DNA of 38,485 nt from Sphaerochaetaceae bacterium. Its GTDB lineage: Bacteria; Spirochaetota; Spirochaetia; Sphaerochaetales; Sphaerochaetaceae. The notes below the pieces were generated by a model. The model was not told the origin of the DNA. It did not search any database and worked only from the letters and a program-made list of their open reading frames with translations. The stretch covers positions 1 through 38,485 of the forward strand of contig JAIKXP010000014.1 in assembly GCA_024684115.1 (NCBI GenBank), read 5' to 3'. A program made the translations under genes and the position numbers. This document shows, in pieces, positions 1-6,903 of this stretch (positions are counted from its first letter, which is position 1; each line of letters opens with the position of its first letter).

Positions 1-51
1 GTATTCTTTTTATTCTTATTCGCCATTTTTCACCTGCCCATGGATGCTATC

Positions 52-1227
52 TTAAAGGTTTGTTTTAAGATTTGAAATCTCTTGAGCAGAAAGTCCTAAC
101 GAAAGAAGGTATTTTTCTGCTTCTGCTGCAAGGTTTGCTCCGTAGAAGTCAGTAATTCCGAAGGCTGCCTTAAGACTTGAAACAATGTTGCTCTCAGCTA
201 TTGTTTCATACTTCTCGGTTCCCTTTTCTACACCATAGAAGTTGTAATAGGTCACCATGTAGTCTTCCACCACTTCTTTTGCAGTAGCTCCCATGAGACA
301 TTCAAGCAGGGCAGAGACAAAGCCGGTGCGGTCCTTGCCCTCTGTACAGTGAATAAAGTATGTTCCCGGGTTTTCAGACAGGAACTTCATGCCCTCTGCA
401 AGACCGCTTTTGAAGTCTGCAGCTGAAAAGTCTACTCCGAGACTCAGGTACTTAATTTTAGTAGTTGAATAGTAAGAGCCTTTGAAGCCCGGGCTGGCTT
501 CTGCATCACTCTGGCTGTCTGAGAGGTTTAGGGCAACGGTCACACCGGAGGCCTTACATGCAGCATCTGCTTCCTTATTTCTTCCAATAAAAGTACTGAT
601 CGGACTGGAACCTCTGTAGAGTTTTCCGTGCATGCCGGAGGTTGTAACGAGGCGGAAGTTTGCAAACTCTTCATCTGTCAGACTTTTGTAATCTTCCCTT
701 TTGTTTGTTCTCTTCAGATCATGGAGATTGTACTCTTCAAGGTATCCACCATCTTCTGCCATGGTAATTAAAAACCTTATAGGGAACTCAATTCCCTCTC
801 TTGCTGTCCAGTACCATGACTTGTCTTCATTGGTTGTCTTATCTCCAATGCCGTAGGTTGAAATAAAGTTGCCCATATTTATGGAAAGCAAAATGCCTCC
901 TGCAGGCTCTCCTGACTCATCCCTGCCTATAATGACTGCCAGCACTCCGGTGTCAACATAGGTAAAGTCCGGAACAACAGGCATAAGAAGACTTGTGTTA
1001 AGAAAGTTTACACGGACAACATCTCCCCAATCAAAACCTCTGGCCATAAACTCTTCAGCCGTTCCGGTTGTTATCAGATGGCCATACTTTGTTGTAAATG
1101 TTTCCGCTTCAAGACTGGGTACTTCTGCCTGATAAAAGTTCTTTTCAATTATAGACTGAGCCACAACAGAAGAAAGAACAACAGCCAGAATAAAAACAAT
1201 GGCGAGTATCTTTTTTACTGTTCTCAC
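52..1227 (-). CDS. Secreted tyrosine-phosphatase-like protein
   Basis: The protein has 391 residues. A signal peptide is visible at residues 1-23 (basic MRTVKK, hydrophobic core, VVAQ end), so it is probably exported. The C-terminal half carries HCTEGKDRTG near residues 292-301, a CX5R phosphatase P-loop of the Y_phosphatase3 (tyrosine/serine phosphatase) type, so a Cys-dependent phosphomonoesterase is likely. The first ~150 mature residues match nothing I recognise with confidence; the segment around TKYGHLITTG only loosely resembles the C-terminal domain of SAM hydrolases. The start is GTG, preceded by GAGGGG at 6 nt. It lies 14 nt downstream of the 141-aa gene and is probably co-transcribed with it. 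The substrate is unknown. Confidence 0.75.
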   Translation of the reverse strand: MRTVKKILAIVFILAVVLSSVVAQSIIEKNFYQAEVPSLEAETFTTKYGHLITTGTAEEFMARGFDWGDVVRVNFLNTSLLMPVVPDFTYVDTGVLAVIIGRDESGEPAGGILLSINMGNFISTYGIGDKTTNEDKSWYWTAREGIEFPIRFLITMAEDGGYLEEYNLHDLKRTNKREDYKSLTDEEFANFRLVTTSGMHGKLYRGSSPISTFIGRNKEADAACKASGVTVALNLSDSQSDAEASPGFKGSYYSTTKIKYLSLGVDFSAADFKSGLAEGMKFLSENPGTYFIHCTEGKDRTGFVSALLECLMGATAKEVVEDYMVTYYNFYGVEKGTEKYETIAESNIVSSLKAAFGITDFYGANLAAEAEKYLLSLGLSAQEISNLKTNL

Positions 1228-1241
1228 TATTTACCCCTCTT

Positions 1242-1667
1242 TCAGTTTCTGTCTGAAACAGTATGACTATATTTCTGCTTTGCCTGGGCAATGCTCAAAA
1301 GCTGTCTGAATTCCTGCCCTTTCATTTCAAAAAACAAAAACTTTTTTCCCTCGAGTTCGAGACACAGTATTCTTGGTGTTGTTATGAACTTAAACGGGCT
1401 GGCCCTGTGTACTTTCGGTATTTTTCCGGTAACGAAATCTATGGCATCTGTTTTAAGAACAAAGTCAGTATAGAGAACATCCAGCGAAGCAAAGGAGAAT
1501 TCAAAGTCTTCACACCAGATTCGGAAGGTGACATCCGTCAGATACAGAAGAACTCCGTCTTCCCTGACGTGTCCAAGACTGTCTGCATAAAAGCTGCATC
1601 TTTTACTCCAGGAAATTTTCCCGCCATATTTTTTTTCTAATATCGATAATACTTTTTCGTCTTCCAT
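1242..1667 (-). CDS. Hypothetical protein, 141 aa
   Basis: No family was recognised. The protein is soluble-looking, with no signal peptide or membrane segment, and its centre is rich in alternating hydrophobic and aromatic residues as in a small beta-sandwich or PH-like fold (inference only). It is the first gene of a two-gene minus-strand unit with the exported phosphatase. No Shine-Dalgarno precedes the ATG; instead a GATAAT hexamer lies 8 nt upstream, so the message may be almost leaderless. Coding status rests on the uninterrupted frame, the tight spacing to the next gene and the promoter. Confidence 0.6.
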   Translation of the reverse strand: MEDEKVLSILEKKYGGKISWSKRCSFYADSLGHVREDGVLLYLTDVTFRIWCEDFEFSFASLDVLYTDFVLKTDAIDFVTGKIPKVHRASPFKFITTPRILCLELEGKKFLFFEMKGQEFRQLLSIAQAKQKYSHTVSDRN

Positions 1668-1675
1668 ATTTATGG

Positions 1676-1705
1676 ATTATCGCATCTCAGATTATCTGTT
1701 TGCAA
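1676..1705 (-). promoter_or_regulatory. Promoter of the 141-aa gene, near-leaderless
   Basis: On the minus strand, TTGCAA (1705-1700), an 18-nt spacer and GATAAT (1681-1676) lie only 8 nt from the ATG at 1667. The predicted start of transcription falls within 0-2 nt of the start codon. The GATAATC core is repeated in the spacer. Confidence 0.45.
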
Positions 1706-1730
1706 GAAAACAATGTCTGTCAAAAAATAA

Positions 1731-1759
1731 TTGTTGGCTAAAATCTTGCATGTTATACT
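1731..1759 (+). promoter_or_regulatory. Promoter of the sodium:solute symporter
   Basis: TTGTTG (1731-1736), a 17-nt spacer and TATACT (1754-1759), with an extended -10 TG at 1751-1752. Transcription should begin near 1766, giving a leader of about 26 nt that contains AAGGAG (1780-1785) 6 nt before the ATG. This is the conventional leadered arrangement. Confidence 0.6.
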
Positions 1760-1791
1760 TTTACACACACTAATATATTAAGGAGAAATAT

Positions 1792-3228
1792 ATGGTAGTA
1801 AACACTAGTGCTCTGATTATCGTTATCGGTTACCTTATCGGTATGCTGATAGTCGGTTATGTAGTCGGAAAGATTAAAATTAAAGGCGCTGAAGACTACA
1901 TGCTTGCCGGAAGAAGAATGGGCGTATTCATGGTTGCATTCTCACTTTCAGCAAACAACATTGGCGGAGGCTGTACAACTGGTCTTGCCCAGAAAGCCTT
2001 CGGATCGTGGGGAATGAGTGCCATGTGGTACGTCCTTGCAGCTTCTATTGCAATGATACCGCTTGCCTACTTTGCCCCTAAAATCAGAAAGACCATGGCT
2101 GTCACCATTCCTGAAGTTGTCGGAAGACGCTTTGGAAAATTCAGTTCAGTATTCACAGCAGTCCTGAACGTTGTTGCCCTGTTCTGTCTGACTTCATCAC
2201 AGGTTGCAGCTTCCGGTTCCGTCGTTGCAACACTCACCGGCCTTAACGTTAAGGTATGTATGATAATTGCCGGTATAGTAATTATCCTTTACACAACCTT
2301 CGGTGGAATGATTGCTGACCAGATTTCTGATATGGTTCAGTTCCTCATCATTCTTATCGGCCTTGCCATTGCTACACCTATCGTCATCTCATCTCTCGGT
2401 GGATGGTCAGCAATTGCAGCCAAGCTTCCTGCAGGACAGACAAGCTTCACAAAGATTGGATGGGCATTCATCTTCGGCTACATTTTCAACTACTTCTGTA
2501 CCTTCCTTTCAGGTCCTGAAATGATTTCAAGATTTGAAACAGCCAAGGACGAGAAGACAGCTAAGAAGGCTTCTTTCGTATCAGCTATCCTCATGGCTGC
2601 CATGTCAGCATTCCCGACACTGCTCGGTCTTGCTGCTCTCGCAGTTAAGGATTCTATTCCAGGCCTCCTCGAAAACGGTTCAAACGCCATGATGGCTGTA
2701 ACTCAGGCTTATGCTCCTACAATTATCACAGGTGTTGTTTCTGCTGCCATTATTTCAGCAACAATGTCATCAGCTGACTCCAACCTGCTCTGTATGTCTA
2801 CCATGATCATCAATGACCTTTACAAGCCTTACTGCAAGTCAGACCTCTCAGGTATGAAAGAAGTCCGTGCAACAAGACTCTGTAACGTCATCTGCTGTGC
2901 AGTTGCCATGGTAATTTCCTTTGCCGGAATCCCAATCACAACAATGAACACATTTGCATTCGGTATTAGATGTGCCGGCCCATTTGCAGCTTACGGTCTT
3001 GGACTCGTAGTTGCAAAGGCAACAAGAAACTCCGGCCGCATATCAATCATTACCGGTACAATCGGCTTCATTATCTGGCAGATTCTTTCTTCTAATGGCC
3101 TTACCATTACAAAGTATCTCATGCCGGTAGTATTCGGATGTCTGGTCAGCGTAGTCACCTTCTACCTCGTCAACGCTATTGAATGGAAGAAAGGTGTCTC
3201 TGCTGCTCCATCTGCTTATGAGGATTAA
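1792..3228 (+). CDS. Sodium:solute symporter family (SSS) transporter
   Basis: The protein has 478 residues and about 12-13 hydrophobic segments from residue 5 to the end, the topology of the SSF/SSS family, which couples uptake of a small organic solute to sodium. The conserved early region LSANNIGGGCTTG (about residues 45-57), with the following GSWG and membrane-face motifs, fits the family. The start is fixed by AAGGAG 6 nt upstream. It is transcribed alone between its own promoter and a strong terminator, so the neighbours give no hint of substrate; sequence alone cannot separate an amino acid, sugar, pantothenate or carboxylate carrier. Codons look like highly expressed genes here (many GCT/GCA, CTC/CTT). 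Confidence 0.88.
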   Translation: MVVNTSALIIVIGYLIGMLIVGYVVGKIKIKGAEDYMLAGRRMGVFMVAFSLSANNIGGGCTTGLAQKAFGSWGMSAMWYVLAASIAMIPLAYFAPKIRKTMAVTIPEVVGRRFGKFSSVFTAVLNVVALFCLTSSQVAASGSVVATLTGLNVKVCMIIAGIVIILYTTFGGMIADQISDMVQFLIILIGLAIATPIVISSLGGWSAIAAKLPAGQTSFTKIGWAFIFGYIFNYFCTFLSGPEMISRFETAKDEKTAKKASFVSAILMAAMSAFPTLLGLAALAVKDSIPGLLENGSNAMMAVTQAYAPTIITGVVSAAIISATMSSADSNLLCMSTMIINDLYKPYCKSDLSGMKEVRATRLCNVICCAVAMVISFAGIPITTMNTFAFGIRCAGPFAAYGLGLVVAKATRNSGRISIITGTIGFIIWQILSSNGLTITKYLMPVVFGCLVSVVTFYLVNAIEWKKGVSAAPSAYED

Positions 3229-3250
3229 ACGTTAACATTTATTTTTCCTG

Positions 3251-3280
3251 GCCCCATGCTCTGGCATGGGGCTTTTCTTT
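3251..3280 (+). terminator. Rho-independent terminator after the symporter
   Basis: Perfect 9-bp stem GCCCCATGC / GCATGGGGC with loop TCTG, followed by TTTTCTTT. It lies between convergent genes; the minus-strand side lacks a clean T run, so it mainly serves the symporter. Confidence 0.9.
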
Positions 3281-3283
3281 GCA

Positions 3284-3865
3284 TCAAAAATGCATATAAA
3301 TTGTCTGCTTTGGACCTGTGTCCTTAATCAGTGTACGGGCGTCTTTATATTTGAAAAGAAGAAGCTTCATCATGTACAGATCTCCCACGCAGCCTCCGAA
3401 GTGCAAGGCAAACAGGATTCCACAGGCAAAAAAGAGCTTCATGCTTACTCCGTGAAGATAAACGGTAAGGGGAATAAGAATAGCAGAATATGTTAAAAAC
3501 GGTGCTGCAAGTGCTATTAGAGCCGTTTTTCTTGAGGTGTAAATATCAGGAACCCCGCAAAAAGCCACTGTAAAAGTAAAGCCAAATGTCAGCTTCTGGT
3601 GCGTCAGAGCCTTATAGGCTGCCCCATGTGTCAGTTCGTGCAGAACTATGTAGCACACATACGACGCCAGGAAAACCAGGAAGTCTAAAGGAGAAATAGA
3701 TCTTCTGACTTCTTCGTAGTTACAGGAAAGCACTGTAGGAAGAGCCGCCAGAAACATAAAGACAAGTGAAAAGACAGTAAACAGAGTAGCTGTCTTTTTA
3801 TCCTTTGCATCTACAACCTTAACTTCCCTGTACCCTTCCGGCAGGGTTCTGAAATAGTTTTCCAT
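3284..3865 (-). CDS. DUF3267-family membrane zinc metalloprotease
   Basis: The protein has 193 residues and four hydrophobic segments. The second ends in VLHELTHG (HExxH, about residues 96-103), the zinc-binding and catalytic signature of the DUF3267 'putative zincin peptidase' family. A later FLTYS/LTVY segment follows the usual layout. It is probably an intramembrane or membrane-associated protease of unknown substrate. It is transcribed alone. No Shine-Dalgarno precedes the ATG; a perfect extended -10 (TGC-TATAAT) ends 6 nt before it, so the mRNA may be leaderless. Confidence 0.82.
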   Translation of the reverse strand: MENYFRTLPEGYREVKVVDAKDKKTATLFTVFSLVFMFLAALPTVLSCNYEEVRRSISPLDFLVFLASYVCYIVLHELTHGAAYKALTHQKLTFGFTFTVAFCGVPDIYTSRKTALIALAAPFLTYSAILIPLTVYLHGVSMKLFFACGILFALHFGGCVGDLYMMKLLLFKYKDARTLIKDTGPKQTIYMHF

Positions 3866-3871
3866 GCCCGC

Positions 3872-3880
3872 ATTATAGCA
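3872..3880 (-). promoter_or_regulatory. Extended -10 promoter of the DUF3267 gene
   Basis: On the minus strand TGC (3880-3878) is followed by consensus TATAAT (3877-3872), 6 nt from the ATG at 3865. The -35 is weak (TTTCTA at 17 nt), as is common with an extended -10. A 7-bp inverted repeat (TGATGGG 3882-3888 / CCCATCA 3902-3908) overlaps the spacer and -35 and could be an operator. Confidence 0.6.
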
Positions 3881-4062
3881 CTGATGGGAAATGATAGAAA
3901 ACCCATCAAAAAAGTAGGTACGAAATTGGTCTTAAATTATTTTAGACCCTTAAAACGAGCAGGTATCTTAAATCTTTATTATTTAATTACAATACAAAGA
4001 ATTGCTTTGTTTTTTCTCTTTCTTTACAGAACAGGAACCCGTTTTGTCTTCTAAAAAATGGT

Positions 4063-4094
4063 GAAAAAAATAACTCCCTACAAAGTAAGGAGTT
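4063..4094 (-). terminator. Terminator after tRNA-Arg
   Basis: Inverted repeat 4072-4081 / 4085-4094 (10 bp, one mismatch, 3-nt loop), followed on the minus strand by a run of T (complement of 4064-4070). It starts 5 nt beyond the tRNA 3' end. Confidence 0.85.
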
Positions 4095-4098
4095 AAGT

Positions 4099-4172
4099 TG
4101 AGACCGGGAAGATTCGAACTTCTGACCCTCAGATCCGCAATCTGATGCTCTATCCAGCTGAGCTACGATCTC
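4099..4172 (-). tRNA. tRNA-Arg (anticodon GCG)
   Basis: The cloverleaf folds with acceptor GAGATCG/CGGTCTC, D arm GCTC-AGCTGGATA-GAGC (A20 as in arginine tRNAs), anticodon stem TCAGA/TCTGA, loop TTGCGGA and T loop TTCGAAT. The anticodon is GCG, reading CGC/CGU. Position 73 is A and CCA is not encoded. The outer T-stem pair is A-C (49/65). Most bacteria use ACG (inosine) for this box, so GCG is unusual. It has its own promoter and terminator. Confidence 0.9.
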
Positions 4173-4192
4173 GTTAGCTTTTCAGCGTTTAA

Positions 4193-4221
4193 ATAATATG
4201 CAAAAAGCATATGTTATTCAA
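4193..4221 (-). promoter_or_regulatory. Promoter of tRNA-Arg
   Basis: On the minus strand TTGAAT (4221-4216), 17-nt spacer, TATTAT (4198-4193). Start expected near 4186, about 14 nt before the tRNA. The spacer holds a small palindrome, GCATAT/ATATGC (4196-4201 / 4207-4212). Confidence 0.6.
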
Positions 4222-4258
4222 GAAAAATAAATCCCTGAGCTTCTCTGCAACAGGGATT
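4221..4258 (-). terminator. Terminator after the tRNA-Ser(TGA)-tRNA-Ser(GCT) unit
   Basis: Stem AATCCCTG/CAGGGATT (4230-4237 / 4251-4258) with a 13-nt loop, followed on the minus strand by TATTTTTCTT. It begins 6 nt beyond tRNA-Ser(GCT) and abuts the -35 of the tRNA-Arg promoter. Confidence 0.8.
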
Positions 4259-4264
4259 ATATCT

Positions 4265-4351
4265 CGGAGTGACGGGGATTTGAACCCCGGATACCGTTAC
4301 CAGTATACTTCCTTAGCAGGGAAGCGCCTTCGACCACTCGGCCATCGCTCC
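4265..4351 (-). tRNA. tRNA-Ser (anticodon GCT)
   Basis: Class II tRNA with a long variable arm. Anticodon stem CTTCC/GGAAG and loop CTGCTAA give anticodon GCT (AGC/AGU codons). T arm CGGGG-TTCAAAT-CCCCG is perfect. Discriminator G73, CCA not encoded. The acceptor stem has one C-A mispair at 5/68 (GGAGCGA / TCACTCC). Confidence 0.92.
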
Positions 4352-4370
4352 AGGTCCCGTCAAGGACAAT

Positions 4371-4455
4371 CGGATGGAGAGGGATTCGAACCGCCGGAGG
4401 CTTGCACCTCAACGGTTTTCAAGACTGCCTCCGTCGGCCTCTCGGACATCCATCC
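4371..4455 (-). tRNA. tRNA-Ser (anticodon TGA)
   Basis: Class II tRNA with acceptor GGATGGA/TCCATCC fully paired, loop CTTGAAA giving anticodon TGA (UCA/UCG codons), and a 4-bp variable arm GAGG/CCTC. Discriminator G73, no CCA. The anticodon stem GCAGT/ACCGT has an internal A-C mispair and the T stem GGCGG/CCCTC an internal C-C mispair, which is odd for the tRNA normally needed for UCA. It is the first gene of a two-tRNA unit, 19 nt upstream of tRNA-Ser(GCT). Confidence 0.85.
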
Positions 4456-4469
4456 AATCTGCTTTATGC

Positions 4470-4498
4470 AATATAAGCAAAGAATAGCTCTTTGTCAA
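4470..4498 (-). promoter_or_regulatory. Strong promoter of the tRNA-Ser(TGA)-Ser(GCT) unit
   Basis: On the minus strand consensus TTGACA (4498-4493), 17-nt spacer, TATATT (4475-4470). Transcription should start near 4463, 8 nt before the mature tRNA end. Confidence 0.75.
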
Positions 4499-4512
4499 GC
4501 AAGAAGAAAAAA

Positions 4513-4610
4513 GGGACAAATCACCCGAATCTCTCTGGCAATCCACTTACCGTTGCTACATTCCTGTCCTGGCGGGGTTGGGCGGCTGTCAGCAGCTCGG
4601 AATCTGTCCC
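4513..4610 (-). ncRNA. ffs: 4.5S signal recognition particle RNA
   Basis: About 98 nt. The minus strand carries the SRP domain IV core: CCAGGACA, a GGAA tetraloop closed by ACA/UGU, then UGUAGCAACGGUAAG. This matches the Ffh-binding hairpin, with the AGCA/CAGG symmetric loop kept and the tetraloop-closing pairs differing from E. coli. The ends pair as GGGACA...TGTCCC and the 3' end runs straight into TTTTTT (complement of 4507-4512), so the long hairpin also acts as its terminator. The RNA pairs with Ffh to target nascent membrane proteins, work that continues with YidC encoded elsewhere in this window. Ends are inferred from pairing. Confidence 0.88.
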
Positions 4611-4616
4611 ACAGAT

Positions 4617-4645
4617 AAATTACTAGATTTTTAAATAAATGAAAA
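4617..4645 (-). promoter_or_regulatory. Probable promoter of the SRP RNA
   Basis: On the minus strand TTTTCA (4645-4640), 17-nt spacer, TAATTT (4622-4617), placing the start at about 4610, the base at which the closing helix of the RNA begins. Both hexamers are moderate matches. Confidence 0.4.
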
Positions 4646-4660
4646 CCCTGTGAGGGCAAG

Positions 4661-4686
4661 AAAAAAGCTCCAGATTTAACTGGAGC
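4661..4686 (-). terminator. Terminator after tRNA-Ser(GGA)
   Basis: Perfect 7-bp stem GCTCCAG/CTGGAGC (4667-4673 / 4680-4686), 6-nt loop, then TTTTTT on the minus strand. Confidence 0.92.
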
Positions 4687-4695
4687 CCATTTTAG

Positions 4696-4781
4696 CGGAG
4701 AGAGGGGGATTCGAACCCCCGATGGCTTTTGACCATACACGACTTCCAATCGTGCACCTTCGACCACTCGGACATCTCTCC
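4696..4781 (-). tRNA. tRNA-Ser (anticodon GGA)
   Basis: Class II tRNA with all stems paired: acceptor GGAGAGA/TCTCTCC, anticodon stem CACGA/TCGTG with loop TTGGAAG (anticodon GGA, UCC/UCU codons), T arm GGGGG-TTCGAAT-CCCCC. Discriminator G73, CCA not encoded. Confidence 0.95.
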
Positions 4782-4793
4782 AGATGCAGACAA

Positions 4794-4823
4794 ACTATAT
4801 CAAAAAAAGGGTTTACTCTTCAA
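4794..4823 (-). promoter_or_regulatory. Promoter of tRNA-Ser(GGA)
   Basis: On the minus strand TTGAAG (4823-4818), 18-nt spacer, TATAGT (4799-4794) with extended -10 TGA. The -35 overlaps the stop codon of the upstream 269-aa gene. Confidence 0.55.
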
Positions 4824-5629
4824 GTATTCTCAACGGCAGTAAAGAACCAGACTTTAAGGGCATCAAGTCTTCTCTGGAATGAACTCTGAAGATCTACCGT
4901 GTAGAAAAGAAGACCGATTGTCGGTTTCTGGTCGTAAACCGTGGCCATTGAACAGACAACTATACCTTCATCACAGAGAAGAACGTCCATGTAGAGTGAC
5001 AGACCTTTTTCCTTCACACAGGTAACACCCATGAATTTCATGGCTGAAAGGTTGTTTATCTTCATGAAAACTTCTGAGCCTTCTGAAGTGTAGTCAACCT
5101 CATAGAAGTTTCCGCCGAACCTGCTGTCGTTCTGATAAGAATAAAGAACATAGGAAGAAGGAACTTCTGTGAAAACCGGATCTTCTGTCCTGCTCTTTTT
5201 ATTTTTAGGATCTGTTACGACAAAAGACTCTGAGAACAGGGTCTTAGGCTTCCCTCCTGCGGTCCTTGAAATGTAGGTAATCCCCTCCTGGGTTGAGATG
5301 GAAGTGAGGATGTTGAAAAGACAAAGCCTCTTTTCCTCAAAGCTCATTTTCTTCCAGTTTTCAGGATAGGCAATAAAGCTTGTAGTGATAATGGAGAAAG
5401 AGTTCTCCTCCTGCTCTGCTTCTTTTGCCCTCTGATAAGCAAGGGTTCCCTGAGGAGCCAGCTGGTAGATTGTTCCACCTTCAAGGGTTGTGTTGTTCAG
5501 GTTCGTTCCCTCAACAAGAAGATCTATGTACTGCCTGTCTACATTCGGGAAAACGGAGTAGACGGATGAAGCAAAAGCAAAGGAACACAAAACAGCTGCA
5601 AGAATCAGAACAGAAACAATCTTTTTCAT
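4820..5629 (-). CDS. Exported hypothetical protein, 269 aa
   Basis: A clear signal peptide (residues 1-20, MKK followed by a hydrophobic run ending FAFAS) points to export. The mature part has no recognised catalytic motif; it contains an N-terminal VDRQYIDLLVEG segment and two Cys near residues 208 and 220-226. It resembles in general character the poorly described spirochaete exported families (possibly DUF6675), but I cannot confirm this by eye. ATG is preceded by GAGGAAAA. It lies 10 nt downstream of the PAP2 gene and is probably co-transcribed with it. No terminator is seen before the tRNA-Ser promoter, which overlaps its stop. Confidence 0.7.
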   Translation of the reverse strand: MKKIVSVLILAAVLCSFAFASSVYSVFPNVDRQYIDLLVEGTNLNNTTLEGGTIYQLAPQGTLAYQRAKEAEQEENSFSIITTSFIAYPENWKKMSFEEKRLCLFNILTSISTQEGITYISRTAGGKPKTLFSESFVVTDPKNKKSRTEDPVFTEVPSSYVLYSYQNDSRFGGNFYEVDYTSEGSEVFMKINNLSAMKFMGVTCVKEKGLSLYMDVLLCDEGIVVCSMATVYDQKPTIGLLFYTVDLQSSFQRRLDALKVWFFTAVENT

Positions 5630-5639
5630 GTTTTTCCTC

Positions 5640-6302
5640 TTATTTATTCTCTGTCATCAGAACAGAGCCGGCATAGGTATAGACACAGGCAAAGCCCAGA
5701 AGAACTCCACCGATTATATCGGTAAGCCAGTGAACTCCACTGAAAAGACGGCTGAAAACCGAGATGATCATAAGTGCAAACAGGCTTCCGAGCACAAGTC
5801 TCTTTGTCTTCGGAAGGAAGATTGAAAGACCCTTTGATGACAGGAATGCAGCTGATGCAACTATGGAAACAGCCATAAATGAGTGGCTTGAGGGAAATGA
5901 AGGAGCAAGAGCTCCATCTTCAAGAACAGGTCTGAAGTTGATAACTACAACATGGTCAAAAATCAGATAAAGGAAAATGACTACAGCGTACAGAGCTCCG
6001 AGATAGACGAGCTTCTTATCAACGAGGAGAAGACTTCTGCGGCTGACCAGCTGCTTGAGTCCTGAAATTGCAAAAAGACCGGCAATAAGATAGTTAAGAA
6101 TTCCGGAAATTACGGAAATAACATACCAGAATCCATTGTATGGAAACATTGCGGCAGCTCCGGCGTTAAGGGTTGCAAAACCAACGCTTGAGTCCATAGG
6201 GCCGATTGCCCTGTAATCAACTTTTCTTAAAAGTACGGCAAGAAGAATAAAAAGAGCAAAAAAACATGCTCCCAACATAAAATCTCTTTTTGATTCCTTC
6301 AT
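5640..6302 (-). CDS. PAP2-family phosphatase, membrane-bound
   Basis: The protein has 220 residues and about six membrane segments. Motif C2 PSSHS (about residues 136-140) and motif C3 SRLFSGVHWLTDIIGG (about 184-199), with its catalytic His, identify the acid phosphatase/PAP2 superfamily, whose members dephosphorylate lipid phosphates such as undecaprenyl pyrophosphate or phosphatidic acid. In motif C1 (K-x6-RP) the Lys position is His (HVVVINFRP), a departure from the usual phosphate-binding residue. AGAGG precedes the ATG and the recR stop lies 10 nt upstream, so the gene probably belongs to the dnaX-ybaB-recR transcript. Confidence 0.85.
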   Translation of the reverse strand: MKESKRDFMLGACFFALFILLAVLLRKVDYRAIGPMDSSVGFATLNAGAAAMFPYNGFWYVISVISGILNYLIAGLFAISGLKQLVSRRSLLLVDKKLVYLGALYAVVIFLYLIFDHVVVINFRPVLEDGALAPSFPSSHSFMAVSIVASAAFLSSKGLSIFLPKTKRLVLGSLFALMIISVFSRLFSGVHWLTDIIGGVLLGFACVYTYAGSVLMTENK

Positions 6303-6312
6303 TTGAACCTCT

Positions 6313-6903
6313 TTAAAATTTAATTCTTCCTCTGAGGGACCTGGTGAGGGTCCTTATGTCAGCATATTCCAGATCTCCACCTATAGGAAGACCGGAAGCA
6401 AGACGGGTAAGGGTAATTTCAGGATAATCCCTGAGAAGGTGCCTTATGTAAAGGGCCGTTGTATCTCCCTCCTCCGTCGGATTGGTAGCAATAATTATCT
6501 CTGTGAAGCTGCCTTCCTTAATCCTTTTCAGAAGCTTGTCAAAGCCCAGATCCTCCGGACCTACTCCTGCAAGAGGATTGATGGCACCACCCAGAACATG
6601 GAAGAGTCCTGAATAGACACCGGAACTCTGAATGGTAATTACATCCTGAGGCTGCTCTACTACGCAGAGAACTGCCCTGTCCCTTGACGGGTCAGAGCAT
6701 ACAGCACACGGGTCTGTTTCGGTAAAGGAACCGCAGACCGGACACTTGTGAACCTTCTCCTTGATTGAGCTTATGCTTTTTCCGAGAAGGCTGTTATATT
6801 CTTCACTCTTGTTAATGAGGCTGTAGCTAATTCTGAGGGCGCTCTTCTTTCCTATGCCGGGAAGCTGTGCCAGAAGGGCCGCAAGATTCTCTATTTCACT
6901 CAT
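6313..6903 (-). CDS. recR: Recombination mediator RecR
   Basis: The protein has 196 residues, the usual length. Order: helix-hairpin-helix LPGIGKKSA (residues 14-22), Cys4 zinc finger (C54, C57, C66, C69), Toprim domain from about residue 78 (CVVEQPQDV) and C-terminal GGDLEYAD segment. It acts with RecF/RecO to load RecA on gapped DNA; recF is also in this window. It overlaps ybaB by 4 nt (ATGA), and the dnaX-ybaB-recR order is the widely conserved one. Confidence 0.97.
   Translation of the reverse strand: MSEIENLAALLAQLPGIGKKSALRISYSLINKSEEYNSLLGKSISSIKEKVHKCPVCGSFTETDPCAVCSDPSRDRAVLCVVEQPQDVITIQSSGVYSGLFHVLGGAINPLAGVGPEDLGFDKLLKRIKEGSFTEIIIATNPTEEGDTTALYIRHLLRDYPEITLTRLASGLPIGGDLEYADIRTLTRSLRGRIKF

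Noticed and set aside
4211-4767. ORFs of 90-135 codons on both strands over the tRNA cluster.
   Set aside because: They run through tRNA and SRP RNA genes, so they are not coding.
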